This document shows positions 12,232-23,693 of a stretch of DNA of 64,000 nt, in pieces; positions within the stretch are counted from its first letter, which is position 1; each line of letters begins with the position of its first letter. Origin of the DNA: Psoroptes ovis (lineage: Eukaryota; Arthropoda; Arachnida; Sarcoptiformes; Psoroptidae). The stretch covers positions 5,474,195-5,538,194 of the forward strand of contig PQWQ01000001.1 of the NCBI GenBank assembly GCA_002943765.1, read 5' to 3'. The position numbers and the translations under genes are program-made. The notes beneath the pieces are model-generated. The model was not told where the DNA came from and made no database searches. It worked only from the letters and a program-made list of their open reading frames with translations.

Positions 12232-13804
12232 TCAATCTGGTACGTCTAAACGTAACAGATTCGGTATGACAGTAGCTGGCTGCTGGGTGATGGCTGATTT
12301 TTTCGAAAATTTCCCGCTCTTCTTTTTGTTCCCGTTGTTTGAATCAATCGAATCGTAGTCTAAATTATTCATGTTTATATGATGATGCTGCTGTTGATGC
12401 TGTTCAGTGGTTGGTTGATGCGTCGATGATGACGATGATATGATTCCATCGAAATTATAGGAAATATTTGCATATTCACGAAGACAAGGACATACGATCA
12501 GGAGAAATGAGCAAAAATCTTTACGCATACCGAACCACCCTGTAGAAAAATAAAAAAATTAAAACAATCGGACCACTAAGGGTAACGACCCTCATTGACT
12601 TACATAAATTTCCACCTTTCGAACTGAATGACATACAAATCAATATGGAAAATGTAAAATATAATGGCATAAATATGGAAAAATAATCCATATCGAATGA
12701 ATATGCTGAAACGAAAAATGATGATTGTGATGATGATGATAACATTTTCAATGATTTATGATGATTATTGAGATGATGATGATGACTTATGAATGATGGT
12801 TGTTGTTGTTGTTGGCGTTGACCATCAACAAAATCGGTGGCCATTGTGACCAAATCATCATCATCATTATCATTACTATTTTGTGGCATATGTGAATATA
12901 CATGTATCATATTGTATGAACCATAAGGTGTTGATGGTGGTTCACCCAATAGCCCGGTATTGTAAAAATGGTGTTGTCCATTATCACTAGTGATCGAATC
13001 ACCATTAGCTTGCCAACGAAATTCTTTTGAATCCAATTTACTTGATAATAATACAAAAAATATCAACAATGGTAATACGATCAATATGTATGCAATGGCC
13101 GTATAAAAGCTTGCTTTACGTTGTTCCAATGAAACTTCAGGCGTATGAAATAATATGACAGCAAATATCAATGCATACAGCACACCTATGATTGCCAAAC
13201 ATAACAGTATCCATAAAGGCACAAATATAACGACCCATGACCATGTAATGAAACGATCCAATCGTAATGCAATAAAGATGAATTGCAAAACATTAATCGA
13301 ACAGAATAATTCCAGTTCAAAATCACGTTCATTTTTAAGCGACCAAACCGATACAGCGACTGATAATAATGATATAAATATTAACGGGATAAATGCTAGC
13401 GTCCAAAAATGACGATTCGATTCTAGTTTATCACAAACTAATAATTCAAACATAAGCAATAATAATTGTAATGAAAGACTAATCAACATTGATTTAAAAT
13501 GAGTATACGATGATTCTGATAGGCGATAATCTGGATTACAAATCCATACAACGATACCGATTAATGCACCGATTATAACCAGGAATTTCCAAATCCATAA
13601 CGGCATAAATACTAGCCACCATGAGATGGTTATTGTTTGATCTAGACGTAGGGCAAATAATATTGAAAATACCAGCAATGATGTATAAACAACGAATTTG
13701 CTGCATTCAAAATTGAAATTATATCAGTTAATCAGATGAATTTTTGTAAATCAAAAAACCTCTAACCTTGAATTAAAATCTTGAAATAATTTCTGGCAAT
13801 TCAT
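12232..13804 (-). CDS. TMEM185: Transmembrane protein 185 homolog
   Basis: Three minus-strand exons, 13804-13767, 13700-12604 and 12539-12232, give 480 residues. The first exon ends FNS and splices to SKFVVY, as in TMEM185A/B. LRLD repeats, LMFE.LVCDK, NVLQFIFIALRLD and, near the end, GGN.WWFG.RKDFC.FLL....LREY.NISY are family marks. About seven to eight hydrophobic segments are visible. Human TMEM185A has 350 residues. Here an extra hydrophilic His/Gln/Ser-rich stretch of about 105 residues (about 245-350) sits between two membrane segments. The molecular function of this family is not established; it is a multi-pass membrane protein. The ending LDVPD parallels the human MPD end and supports the stop. 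Confidence 0.9.
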
Positions 13805-14504
13805 TGTTCGGCTATTTTGATTATATCATTAATCATTTCAAGAAATGTTTATGAGGCTGTTTATGATTTCAATTTTAATTCGAACATTTGACAATCGACA
13901 TATCTCTATCAAATGATGAAACAACTAATCCAAAGAATCAGAATTTTTTATTGATTTTGTTTGAATGAACAAAAATGAAAACATATGACTTTACATATTA
14001 CCAACTCTTTAATCCGAAATAAAAATTATGAGCTCAGAACCTAAATAAAAACAAAGTAAATGACGATTTCACAAACACAACGAAAGATGGCGACACCTAA
14101 TCTGAAGAAAAAATGATGACCTTTGAGATTTGAAATTTTTCGAAATTTTTCAAACTTTCTTCAATTAAATGATTCATCTTAAATGTATTGAATGAATCAA
14201 TGAAATGGATTGTCCCCGAAGATGGATTTTTTGGCTAATTTTCAAATGAAATTTCATCATAAATTTTATTATTTATTTACATTTGTGAAAATAACAACAA
14301 CAAAACATCTTTGACATATTCGATATGATAATCGTGGTAATCACAAATTTGATGTACTGATCATTATTTTCTATTGAAATTGATTGATAACTTCTTATGT
14401 TTTTGTTGTTGTTTGGAAAATCAAACTTTTCTTGGTTTCATAGCATCGATCAATCGAGCATCAATCAATCAAATTATATCGAAAGACATGAAAACAAAAT
14501 TTGG
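13805..14504. other. Spacer, TMEM185 upstream / TXNDC15 3' side
   Basis: No gene seen. It should hold the TMEM185 promoter. AAAGATGGCGACACC at about 14086-14100 resembles the YY1/Pho type of site (ATGGC core) and shares ATGGCGAC with two other spacers. The distal half is probably TXNDC15 3' UTR. Confidence 0.5.
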
Positions 14505-15357
14505 TTAATCAGCATGTTCATGATGTTGTGCCCATTCATTCCACATACCACGAACATGATCTTTGATTTTGATGAATAAATTTGAACGAAAAAAATGATA
14601 GAGGAAAACGATTAAGCAAAATTTCCAACATAATAATATTGAATAATTTTGTTGATCATCTAGCTGTATCAATAATGGTCCTTGATAATCATCATCGGTT
14701 ACATTCCAATGGTTTTTGATTGTTTTTGTTTCATTTTTGATTTCATTAATTGCATCCGTATCATCAATGGCATCAGTGGTATTATTATCATTGCTAATTG
14801 GCTCTAATGATGTCATCGAACGTATAAATTCAATCAAACCATCGACAGTAATATCGGAACGATTATATTTGGCAACAGCACGTCCATTGTAAAGAAAGTA
14901 TAGACTCGGAACGCCAGATACACCGAATCGAATTGTTATGCTGAGTTGGAATAAATGAAAAGATGAATGAATCAATAATTGATTAAATCACAATGAGAAT
15001 TCGCACAAACCTATAATGATAATAAGCATCGATGGCCATTATGTACATTTGTGGAAATAACCGTCCGATTGCATTGAAATTCGGTGCAGCAGCTGCACTG
15101 AATCGACACCAATTATAATAAAATATCATTATGGTACATTGTCCAGTTTCATTCGTTGCTGATGATGGCTGTGATGATTGCAATGTTTCATTGTTACCAT
15201 TCATTACTGTTGATGATGATTTATCATTTTTATTATTCATTGAATTTTGAGCAGCCGTCATCGAATGATTCATAAAGAATAAATCGGCAATGAAATAATT
15301 TTTCAATTGTAAATAATCAGGTTGCATTGTTGAATTGATAACGATCAATTTTGCAAT
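14505..15357 (-). CDS. TXNDC15: Thioredoxin-domain protein 15 (5' end not resolved)
   Basis: Two minus-strand exons are clear, 15357-15011 and 14940-14505 (260 residues together). FYYNWCRFSA.AAP.FN, a FPQ strand, ID.Y.H, RFG..GVPSL and R..D.T...L..FI match TXNDC15. This is a type I membrane thioredoxin-like protein of the ER/secretory route linked to ciliogenesis in vertebrates. The motif is CRFS, not CxxC, so a classic dithiol exchange is unlikely, as in human TXNDC15. A C-terminal membrane segment (ILLCWKFCLIVFLYHFF) is followed by a short basic tail. The upstream exon(s) with signal peptide were not found. The first in-frame ATG inside the exon is at 15327, but the acceptor before 15357 suggests more coding sequence upstream. 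Confidence 0.78.
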
Positions 15358-16680
15358 CTAAAATTTGATTTAAAAAATTAAAAATTTAAAAAAAATTCAA
15401 AAATTTAAAAAATGATCCAATTCATAAAGGATGTAATCGAATTTTTTTTAAAGGAAAACAAAAAAAAATGTAAACAAAAACATTCGAAAATGATGATGAT
15501 GTTTTCAAAAATTTAAATGCCTTAACAAACCCAATACCTCTCAGCAGCATTTTTTTTAAAAGGCTAAAACTACTGCCAACAGCAGCAATTGAGAAAAAAC
15601 TGCGCATGGGGTAAATACCACACATATACATTGATACATAAATGCATTTTTAGCGATTTATTTAATTGATTTCTCTTTATTAATGATGATATCATTGAAT
15701 GGCGCCGTCTCTTTAAACGCCATTAAACATTATTTTTGTTGTTTTGTTGCTTGTTGTTTGGCGTGTTGTAGTGGCAAGAAAAAAAAATGGATGAGTTTCA
15801 TTATTTACCATCATTTTCGATTGATTAAATGATTAAATCAGCAAAAATTTAATGAAAAATTAAGCAAAAATTTACACTTGTTCATATGTGTAATGTGTGT
15901 ATAAGTGTAAAATGTGTGTATGAGTGTAATGTGTATGTGTACATGAAAAACATCGAAGAAATAAATGTTTTTATTTTGTATTTTGTTGTTCATTTTTTCA
16001 ATTATTTTGATGATGAAGACATTCTTTTCAAATATTTCAAATCATTTCAATAAGAATCAACAAAAACAAACAAACATCTTCGAATACAGCATTCATTCGA
16101 ACATTTAATGTAAGCCATGTAAACAAACAAAGAAGAGAAGAAACGACAGCATTTTTTCAAAAATGTAAATAAATTTTTCAATGTGAATTTATCAAAGAAT
16201 TTTCAAAGCTATTTTGACTCCAAAAAAATTGACCCCTCAAAAGTTTTCACCAATCAAAATTCGACTAAAACATTTGTTAATAAACAACTGATTGATTTAA
16301 ATGTGTTAAAATCACTGAAGTGAATGATGTACTTTGGGCCCTGCAAAAACATTTTGATTATAACTGAATCGGTTGCAACTTGAGAATCAAATTATGATCA
16401 ATCAATTTACGCCAATGATCAATTGATTCGAATGTTTTCATTTTTTGATACTTTGTTTCATCGTGTTTATTTTGAGTATTTTGGAAATACATTTGCAACA
16501 AGCAGCATTGCATCAAATCATCATCTTGAATTTATAATTATTGATATTTACTTATTTATTAAACTGTTTTTGTGTATGAATTTTTAAATTTTCATGTTTT
16601 TCAATTTGTAAACAAACGCAGAGTGGTATATTAAATCGTATTTTATATTTGATCGGCAATAATCACATATATAGATGTTA
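15358..16680. other. Spacer upstream of TXNDC15
   Basis: No convincing exon found; a short minus-strand frame at 15422-15631 is low in evidence. ACATCCTTTATGAATTG on the minus strand at 15418-15434 resembles the recurrent promoter-like motif. GAATGGCGCCGTC lies near 15698-15710. The remainder (15.8-16.6 kb) is AT-rich, with TGTGTATGAGTGTA-type repeats around 15890-15940. Confidence 0.5.
15418..15434 (-). promoter_or_regulatory. Recurrent TTTATGAATTG motif, TXNDC15 side
   Basis: Minus-strand ACATCCTTTATGAATTG. It lies just upstream of the TXNDC15 exon and points into it, like the five other copies. If functional it suggests transcription starts near 15.3-15.4 kb. Confidence 0.35.
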
Positions 16681-16686
16681 ATTTAT

Positions 16687-16765
16687 TAGGTTGTCCGAAA
16701 AATTCATTCGGCTTATTCGGTAGAGTTGTTAATGAAAATCGACTAGAACTTTTCGGACAACCTAA
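16687..16765. mobile_element. mariner-type MITE copy 1
   Basis: About 79 bases with inverted ends TTAGGTTGTCCGAAAA and its complement, flanked by TA on both sides. The interior reads CATTCGGCTTATTCGGTAGA, then ATGAAAATCGACTAGAAC. It has no coding capacity. Confidence 0.85.
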
Positions 16766-16999
16766 TATATTTATATTTTTTTATTGAATATATACTTGGT
16801 ATTTTTGTGTGTCTTAAAAGTGTTGAATACATGTTTTTTATTTCAAAAATATTTATATGAATGAATCTATTTCTATATATTTTTATATGATGTTTTATGA
16901 TGATGATGATAATCATCACCATATATATATATTGAATATAGCAACATCGAATGGATATAAATAAAAAAGCATCGTTAAAAGAAAAGAAATAAAAATATT

Positions 17000-17077
17000 A
17001 AATTGTCCGAAAAGTTCATTCAGCTTAATCGTTTAGAGTTGCACATGAAAATCCGCTAGAACTTTTCGGACAATCTA
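17000..17077. mobile_element. mariner-type MITE copy 2
   Basis: Same family: ends ATTGTCCGAAAAGTTC and GAACTTTTCGGACAAT, TA flanks, interior CAGCTTAATCGTTTAGAG. Confidence 0.85.
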
Positions 17078-17920
17078 ATATAAAAGTTGCAATATCACTT
17101 TATTCGTTTATTTATTTATTTATATTTATATTTAATCAACCAAACACAGTGGAAAATCGCAACACATAATCAATACCATCACCATCATCATCAATACATT
17201 CATTCATACATAAACACATTGATGTATGCATGTTCATTCATTCAGATGTATGCATCTCCATGCATTGATTAAACACAACGTCGTCAACAAAACCCAAAAA
17301 ACAAAAACAAATCATCAAATGTGTTTCGAATCCGAATTGATTCAAATAAAAACATTCGATTACTGTTATTTGTGTTGGTTTTTGAAAATTTTGAGAAAAT
17401 TTAAAGGTTTATACCTTTGAAAATTATGAAAAATAATGACAAGTGAAATTCGAAATTGGTCAAAAATTGAATCATTGAAATTGACTCATCAAATTTGACC
17501 ATTAATAATGAAATATCGATTCAAGCCAAGCACAGCCAGTGTCTGTAGTGTTGTTCAGAGATCTGTACCATTGAATTTGAAAATTTGTAAATTTGAGAAT
17601 TAAAACCCTTTGTTTTCAACCAATCATCATCATTCACAGCGTTCGAAAAACACCTCTTCAATTTCTTCAATTTCGCTCACCACACATCATCATCATCATA
17701 TTCATATGTGTCAAATTAATTAAATAATCAACTAAATTAAATAATTTGTTTCTTTATTTATGTTTGATCATCATTCACCATTATCAACAAGTGTAATAGT
17801 CATGTACTTTATGATTGGTTGGAAATATTTGATTAAATAAGAAAGTAAAAAAATTTAAGAAAAAGTACATTTTTTTTCTCGGGAAAAAAGAACAAATTTG
17901 ATTTTTTGAAAAACAAATAT

Positions 17921-18000
17921 TACGCTGTCCGAAAAGTTCATTCGGCTTAATCACAATAGAGTTTTTAATGAAAATCGGCTAGTATTTTCCGGACAGCCTA
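17921..18000. mobile_element. mariner-type MITE copy 3
   Basis: Ends GCTGTCCGAAAAGTTC and TTTTCCGGACAGC with TA flanks. The right terminus is diverged (TAGTATTTTCC). Confidence 0.85.
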
Positions 18001-18611
18001 ATAAATTAATAACTTTGTTTGATGAGAGACAATTTACTTACTCGTTATTAAATTTTGCATTATAATCATCATCATTATCATCATCAAACCAAAAGACAAG
18101 ACAAAATCAAAACGTCGCCATCACATATATCCAATTTGATTTATTTAATTTATTTTATCACAAACGATGTGTCTATGTATGTCTGATTGGTTGTTTCGTT
18201 GAATGAATGAATTAATGAATTAATTAAATGTTTCAATATTTTTCCATTTTCTTATTTTGTCAAAAATGATAAATCATTTTAAGGAGAAGTAAATGAGTTT
18301 TCTTATTTGAAATGGAAATCAATCTGGTGTATTGTTTTTCGATTATTTTGAGCGCAAAATTCAGGTAAAAAAATTAATGAAAATTTAATGTTTTGACTAT
18401 TTGAATGGAACTGTAAATTGTCATTCAAAAACTAAAACAACTTGATTTTCGTCATCATTATTATTGTATTTGTATTCAAATATTCAAACTCATCAAAGAG
18501 TTTTAGTTTTGATTCATACTGCATAGTTAATGCATTCGAACACTGAATTACATTTTTTGTTTTTGAAATTTTTGAAATTGAAATTCTGGCAAACAGCAGC
18601 AACACAAGAAC

Positions 18612-18612
<1 letters not shown>

Positions 18613-18659
<47 letters not shown>
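18613..18659. repeat. Poly(A) run of 47 bases
   Basis: An uninterrupted A tract, by far the longest homopolymer in the window. It could be a microsatellite or a retroposition tail; no retroposed gene or target duplication is visible beside it. Confidence 0.9.
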
Positions 18660-18660
<1 letters not shown>

Positions 18661-19237
18661 AAGTGTCTACTATCTCATAACGACGTTTCATCAATGAATA
18701 AAATTATTAATGAATAAATTCAGAAAATAATTACAAATCAATCGATCAATAATTGAATTGAATGAATGAATATTCAGTTAAATCAAGAGACATTTTCATT
18801 TATTTTTGACATTTCACAAGTAACAAACTGATGAATTATTTAGTTTTCATATTGCACACACGTATTCATTGAACAACAACACGACCATTCATTCATAATT
18901 CAAAATTTTAAAAATTTCATTTCATCATCATCATCATCATCGTCACTGTCGTCTCAAACATTGATTGATTTGATTTAATTTAGTTTTATTTTATCATCAT
19001 AATCATCATCAACATTGTATACACTTGGCAACCACATATACTCATCTTTGAAATTTTGAAAAAATTTCACCCCATAAAAAACAGCAAAAAACGAAGCTTT
19101 CAAAGATTGGAAGATTTGTGTTCATTTGGTGTTTTGTATTATTGATTAAAGCAACAATTTTCAAGGTAAATTTGCCTTTATATTTCTCACAATAGTCTGT
19201 GATCAATGATAATTTATTACGATTTTTGACATTGAAA

Positions 19238-19321
19238 ATTTCGAATTTCAAAAAAATTCGAATTTCGAACTTTCAAAGAAATTCGAATTTCGAATTTTCA
19301 AAGAAATTCGAATTTCGAACG
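19238..19321. repeat. Tandem repeat of ~28 bases, three units
   Basis: Units of the form TTTCAAAGAAATTCGAATTTCGAA repeat about three times with small changes. The core TTCGAATTTCGAA is itself near-palindromic. Non-coding. Confidence 0.7.
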
Positions 19322-19430
19322 AACGAAAAAAAAATTCTTGAACACTCTTAAATGTCAAAAATGAATGTTACAAATTGATTTATTTAGATTTAAGTTGAGG
19401 GAATCGAATTTCCTTAAAATTCATTGAGAA

Positions 19431-19505
19431 AGTGTCCGAAAAGTTTATTCGACTTGATCGAATAGAGTTGCGCATGAAAATCGACCAGAACTTTTCGGAC
19501 AACCG
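19431..19505. mobile_element. mariner-type MITE copy 4
   Basis: Ends GTGTCCGAAAAGTTT and AACTTTTCGGACAAC; interior ATTCGACTTGATCGAATAGA. The outermost bases are eroded. Confidence 0.8.
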
Positions 19506-19796
19506 AATATTTTAAGGATTTTTTTCTTTCATCAAAAATAAACGGAAGTAAATAAATGAATTAATTTATTTCAATGAATAGATATGACATAATTGAGACA
19601 GATTTCTACATCATTTAATTCTTTGTTTTAATCTGTTATTCTTGAGAAAACAAAATTTGAAAGCGTGGGATCAATCATTTCGAATTTCGAACGCTGATGA
19701 TGATAATTCATCATTCGATAATCGAATTCGAATCTTTTTTTTTTAATTTGTTTTGGTTCGAAAATGAACAAATGATTTAAATAAAAATAAAAATAT

Positions 19797-19875
19797 TGGT
19801 CTGTCCGAAAAGTTTTTTGCCGATTTTCAAATGTTTTTCAATTGGTAAATCGGCAAAAACTTTTCGGACAACCCG
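19797..19875. mobile_element. mariner-type MITE copy 5, rearranged interior
   Basis: Ends CTGTCCGAAAAGTTTTTTGC and its near complement. The interior is replaced so that both arms contain GCCGATTT, giving one long hairpin around a ~25-base loop. It looks like a duplication of one half. Confidence 0.8.
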
Positions 19876-20513
19876 AATAGAATTAAATCAATCTTAAATA
19901 ATAATTCTTTGAAGAGAAGGTCGTCCATGACGTTTTGTTTGTTTTGTTTTTTTTTTATTTCGACGCTGATAGAATTTTAGGACCACACTTGGGACTGTGT
20001 TGGTGGTTGGTTGGTGAGGATTCTACAATTTTCTATGGAACACATTTGTTGTTGTTTTTCCATGGAAAAATATATAGAATCATGACTGGGGCCGTATCGT
20101 AATGTCGACACTCAGAATTACGGCTGAAATTTGATGAAAACAATTAATTCGAATTTCAAAAGAGAGATTGTAAATTCCAAAGAATCCTTGAAAATGAAAT
20201 GAACAAACAAAGCGAAATCAATCGAAATGTTTCGAAATGACGAGATTTATGTTTTCGAATCGAAATTATTGGTATTTCAATTCATTTGATTCGATTCATT
20301 CATTCGATTTGAATTAATCAATTTTCAAATTTTCTCAATTTAGCTCAAAATCATATGATTTTGATTATTTCGATTATTATCGCTTTTTAGAGACATGTCA
20401 AATGCAGATGTTCTTTGAAAAACAACACGATTGATTGATTTAAGAAAAATTATCAAAGATTTGATTCTAAATCGAATTACAATAATCGATAATCGACAGA
20501 TTATTGTTATTCG

Positions 20514-20588
20514 ATTGTCCGAAAAGTTTTGGCCGATTTTCATGCGGCAACTCTATCGGATTAAGCCGAATGAACTTTTCGGACAATT
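20514..20588. mobile_element. mariner-type MITE copy 6 (inverted)
   Basis: Ends ATTGTCCGAAAAGTT and GAACTTTTCGGACAAT. The interior is the reverse complement of copies 1-4. Confidence 0.85.
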
Positions 20589-21183
20589 GCTAATATTTGT
20601 CTAATTCAGAATATTCCAAATGAGAATTCCGATTGGAGCAGAATTTCTTGTATATTCAAATATACACCATAAATGAATGAATCTGTTTGATTTATAAAAA
20701 TTTCAACAAATGAAAATACAGAAAAATGTGCGCCACACATGTGTTTTCATGCTTCCTTGTGCATTTTTTCGCTATTTTCTTCGTTATTTATTTATTCAAT
20801 TAAACAGTGTGATCACATATTTACACATACAGTTTTATATTCAACATGTTTGACGCATCATCATCAGTGTATATAGATTTATTTCGGAATATTTCTTGAA
20901 TGCAATTTAATATGAAGAAATATATGCAAAGAAAAAATCTCAAGGATTTTCAAATTTCTTCATTTTAATCGCAAAAAAGTTAAGAAAATATCAGTTTTTC
21001 TTCATTATTTTCACGAACCATATTCAACTTGAAATTCAATGTGTATGTGTCTGTTTCATTTTGTTAAGAAATTTTTTTATTTTATCAAATAAAAAAAAAA
21101 TAAGAAAATTAAAAGATTAAAAATGTTAATAATTAAGAATATACGATTTATAATCATCATTCGATGGTGTTGTATTTTAGGGG

Positions 21184-21260
21184 AGTTGTCCGAAAAGTTC
21201 ATTCGGCTTAATCCGATAGAGTTGTACATGAAAATTGGCTAAAACTTTTCGGACAACCTA
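21184..21260. mobile_element. mariner-type MITE copy 7
   Basis: Ends AGTTGTCCGAAAAGTTC and ACTTTTCGGACAACCT. Its interior CGGCTTAATCCGATAGAG is close to the apparent consensus. Confidence 0.85.
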
Positions 21261-22093
21261 AAAAATTAAGGTACCTCTCACTTACTATTTCTTCTCCTCT
21301 CTATCTTTTTAACATATCAAGGACATAAATGATATGATGATGATGATATGATAAAACGCATATGGATAATAAGCTTAACGCTGATAAATTAATTTTTTAG
21401 TTTTTCTTAAATGAAAATATGCACTATACAGGACTATTTTAAATTATCAATCATTTTTTAAATATATATTTAAAAAATGATGATTACAGTTGATTGATTG
21501 ATCAAAATCGATCAAAATACATCTACAAATAGATAAATCTATTAATTAATTAATGGTAGGAAAAGGATATCCAAAAGTGGCAGGATTTTTGAAAACAAAT
21601 ACTAATTGAATTGAATCAATTGAATTTCATCAAAAATAAAAATCGATCAATCATAATCATCAATATTTGATATTTGAGATATACTCAGAGAAACATCAAA
21701 CACATACACCAGCCAAAAAGAGGCTAGAGGTATAGAGGCTTAGAAAAATGATAAAAAAACACCAGCAAGTAGACATACACAAACAAACACACAAAACCCA
21801 TTGAATTGTTACGATAATCATAATCATATTTGGCAAACAATCTGTGGTAAACAATGTGTGTATACCAATGATATTTAAACAAATAATAATGATGCAATTT
21901 GAATTACATTGATTATTTGATGTTTTATTCTCAATTCATTCATTCAATTATTTTGTTAATCACAATTATTATTGAAAAAAATGAAAATGAGAAATAGTCA
22001 TGAGAATTAATTAATATTAATTTTTGAAATGGCATAAAAAAAAAGAAATAAATTGAAATATGATATCAAAAAAAAAGCATTTAATAATATTTA

Positions 22094-22171
22094 TAGTTGT
22101 CCGAAAAGTTATGGCCGATTTTCATTAGTAACTCTATTGATTAATCGAAATGAACTTTTCGGACAACCTAT
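22094..22171. mobile_element. mariner-type MITE copy 8 (inverted)
   Basis: Ends TAGTTGTCCGAAAAGTT and GAACTTTTCGGACAACCTA; inverted relative to copy 1. Confidence 0.85.
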
Positions 22172-23693
22172 AATATTAAATGATATTTATTTATTATTAT
22201 TTAGTATTTCTCTAAAAAATCATCATGATCATGATTACACATTAACAAACAAACAGCAGCAAAAAATTTTTGATTTTCAAGGTTAGGAAAATCCTCACCA
22301 CTTTTGTTTGTTTGTTTTGATGTGATGATTTTGTTATTTAAAAAAAATTGAAATCATAATAAATAATAATAAGCAAACGAATGAATGAATGAAGGATGAA
22401 TCAAATATTTTTTTTCATTTCTTCTTTGTCATAAAATGAAAGCACATTGAACAGATATTAGATAGGAAAAAATTTAGATTCATTTTCATTAAATAAGTGC
22501 GAAATAATGAATGATAATTTGTTATCTTATATATGTGTGAATTATGAATTAAATTACATGAATTACTTCAACTATAATAATTTTTAAGTCATTTTAGTAG
22601 AAAAATACCACGATTTTCAAATGTATTTTGATGATATTACATATAAACAAACATGTGTGTCATAAGACATTAACGGATGATGAATACTTTTCGTTTCTAA
22701 TTTTCGTTTGTTTTTGTTTATTTACGTTTTTTTCAATTCAAAAATTCAAAATTCGAGTAATGACGTAGCATCAAAAACAAAACAAAACACACAATATACT
22801 GATAAACACACTGATAAATATTGAATTAATCATCATTAATCATTGTGTTTTACAAGAATTTTCCATACGAATAATTGAATTCAAAGTGCAAACAGTTTAA
22901 TCTTTGTCTGAAACTCGTATAAAAAACATGATTTGAACGTCTTTATATCCTTCTTCTTTTAATAAAATATCAATTCTTTAATCAAAAACACATATATTCA
23001 ATATCGAATTCATCATATTCATTCATTCGATTCATCAAATCATTCGATTTTGATTTGATTCGATTCAATTAACATATTTATCAATTTTGATCGAATAAAA
23101 CATTAATTTGTAATTTCATTGAAGAAAATTTTAAAGTAAAATCATTGATTTAACTGATTATAATCATCCAATCAATCAATCAATCGAATTGAATTGATTT
23201 GTTATCAAATCAATTGAAAATTGAATGAAATCAATTTTCAATCATCATCGTATCGCTTACTCAATGATAATAAATATCGATATTTTACCACTACTTTGTA
23301 TATCGATTTTGGGCTCATATAAATTAATTTTTTCAAAAAGAATAAACTTTGAAATTAAAAATATTTGATGATTTGTGTTATTAGTTAATGAATGAATGAA
23401 TGAGTGATTTTTGATTAGTTTCTTATTAAATTTCAACAAGTCTTTTTCGCTTCAATTTTGATTAGTTACAATTTTTGAATTTTTCCATTTTCGATTTCAA
23501 GGTATCTATGGATGTATTTGTTTGATTTTATCCCATTTTTCATGATCAAAGATAAATTTAATCTCATTTAATTGATTAATTAATCAGTAATTAATTTTCT
23601 TAATTGATTTTTACTAATTGAATTTATGCTTTTTCTCTCAGGATTAATTGACAGTAAAACCCGGTGAAATCAAATAAAACAAAGTCAGCCAAA
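22172..23693. other. Spacer and probable 5' UTR region of the MITF-like gene
   Basis: No coding exon is recognised. A good acceptor (polypyrimidine then CTCTCAG) at about 23641 precedes the MITF-like start by 53 bases, with an in-frame TAA at 23655. A non-coding first exon probably lies upstream, within the AT-rich stretch that also holds the MITE cluster. Confidence 0.5.

Noticed and set aside
15422..15631. Minus-strand 69-residue frame considered as the first exon of TXNDC15
   Set aside because: No clear signal peptide, and no donor in phase with the 15357 exon was found.
18432..18662. Frame with a long poly-Phe start
   Set aside because: It is only the translation of the poly(A) tract on the other strand.
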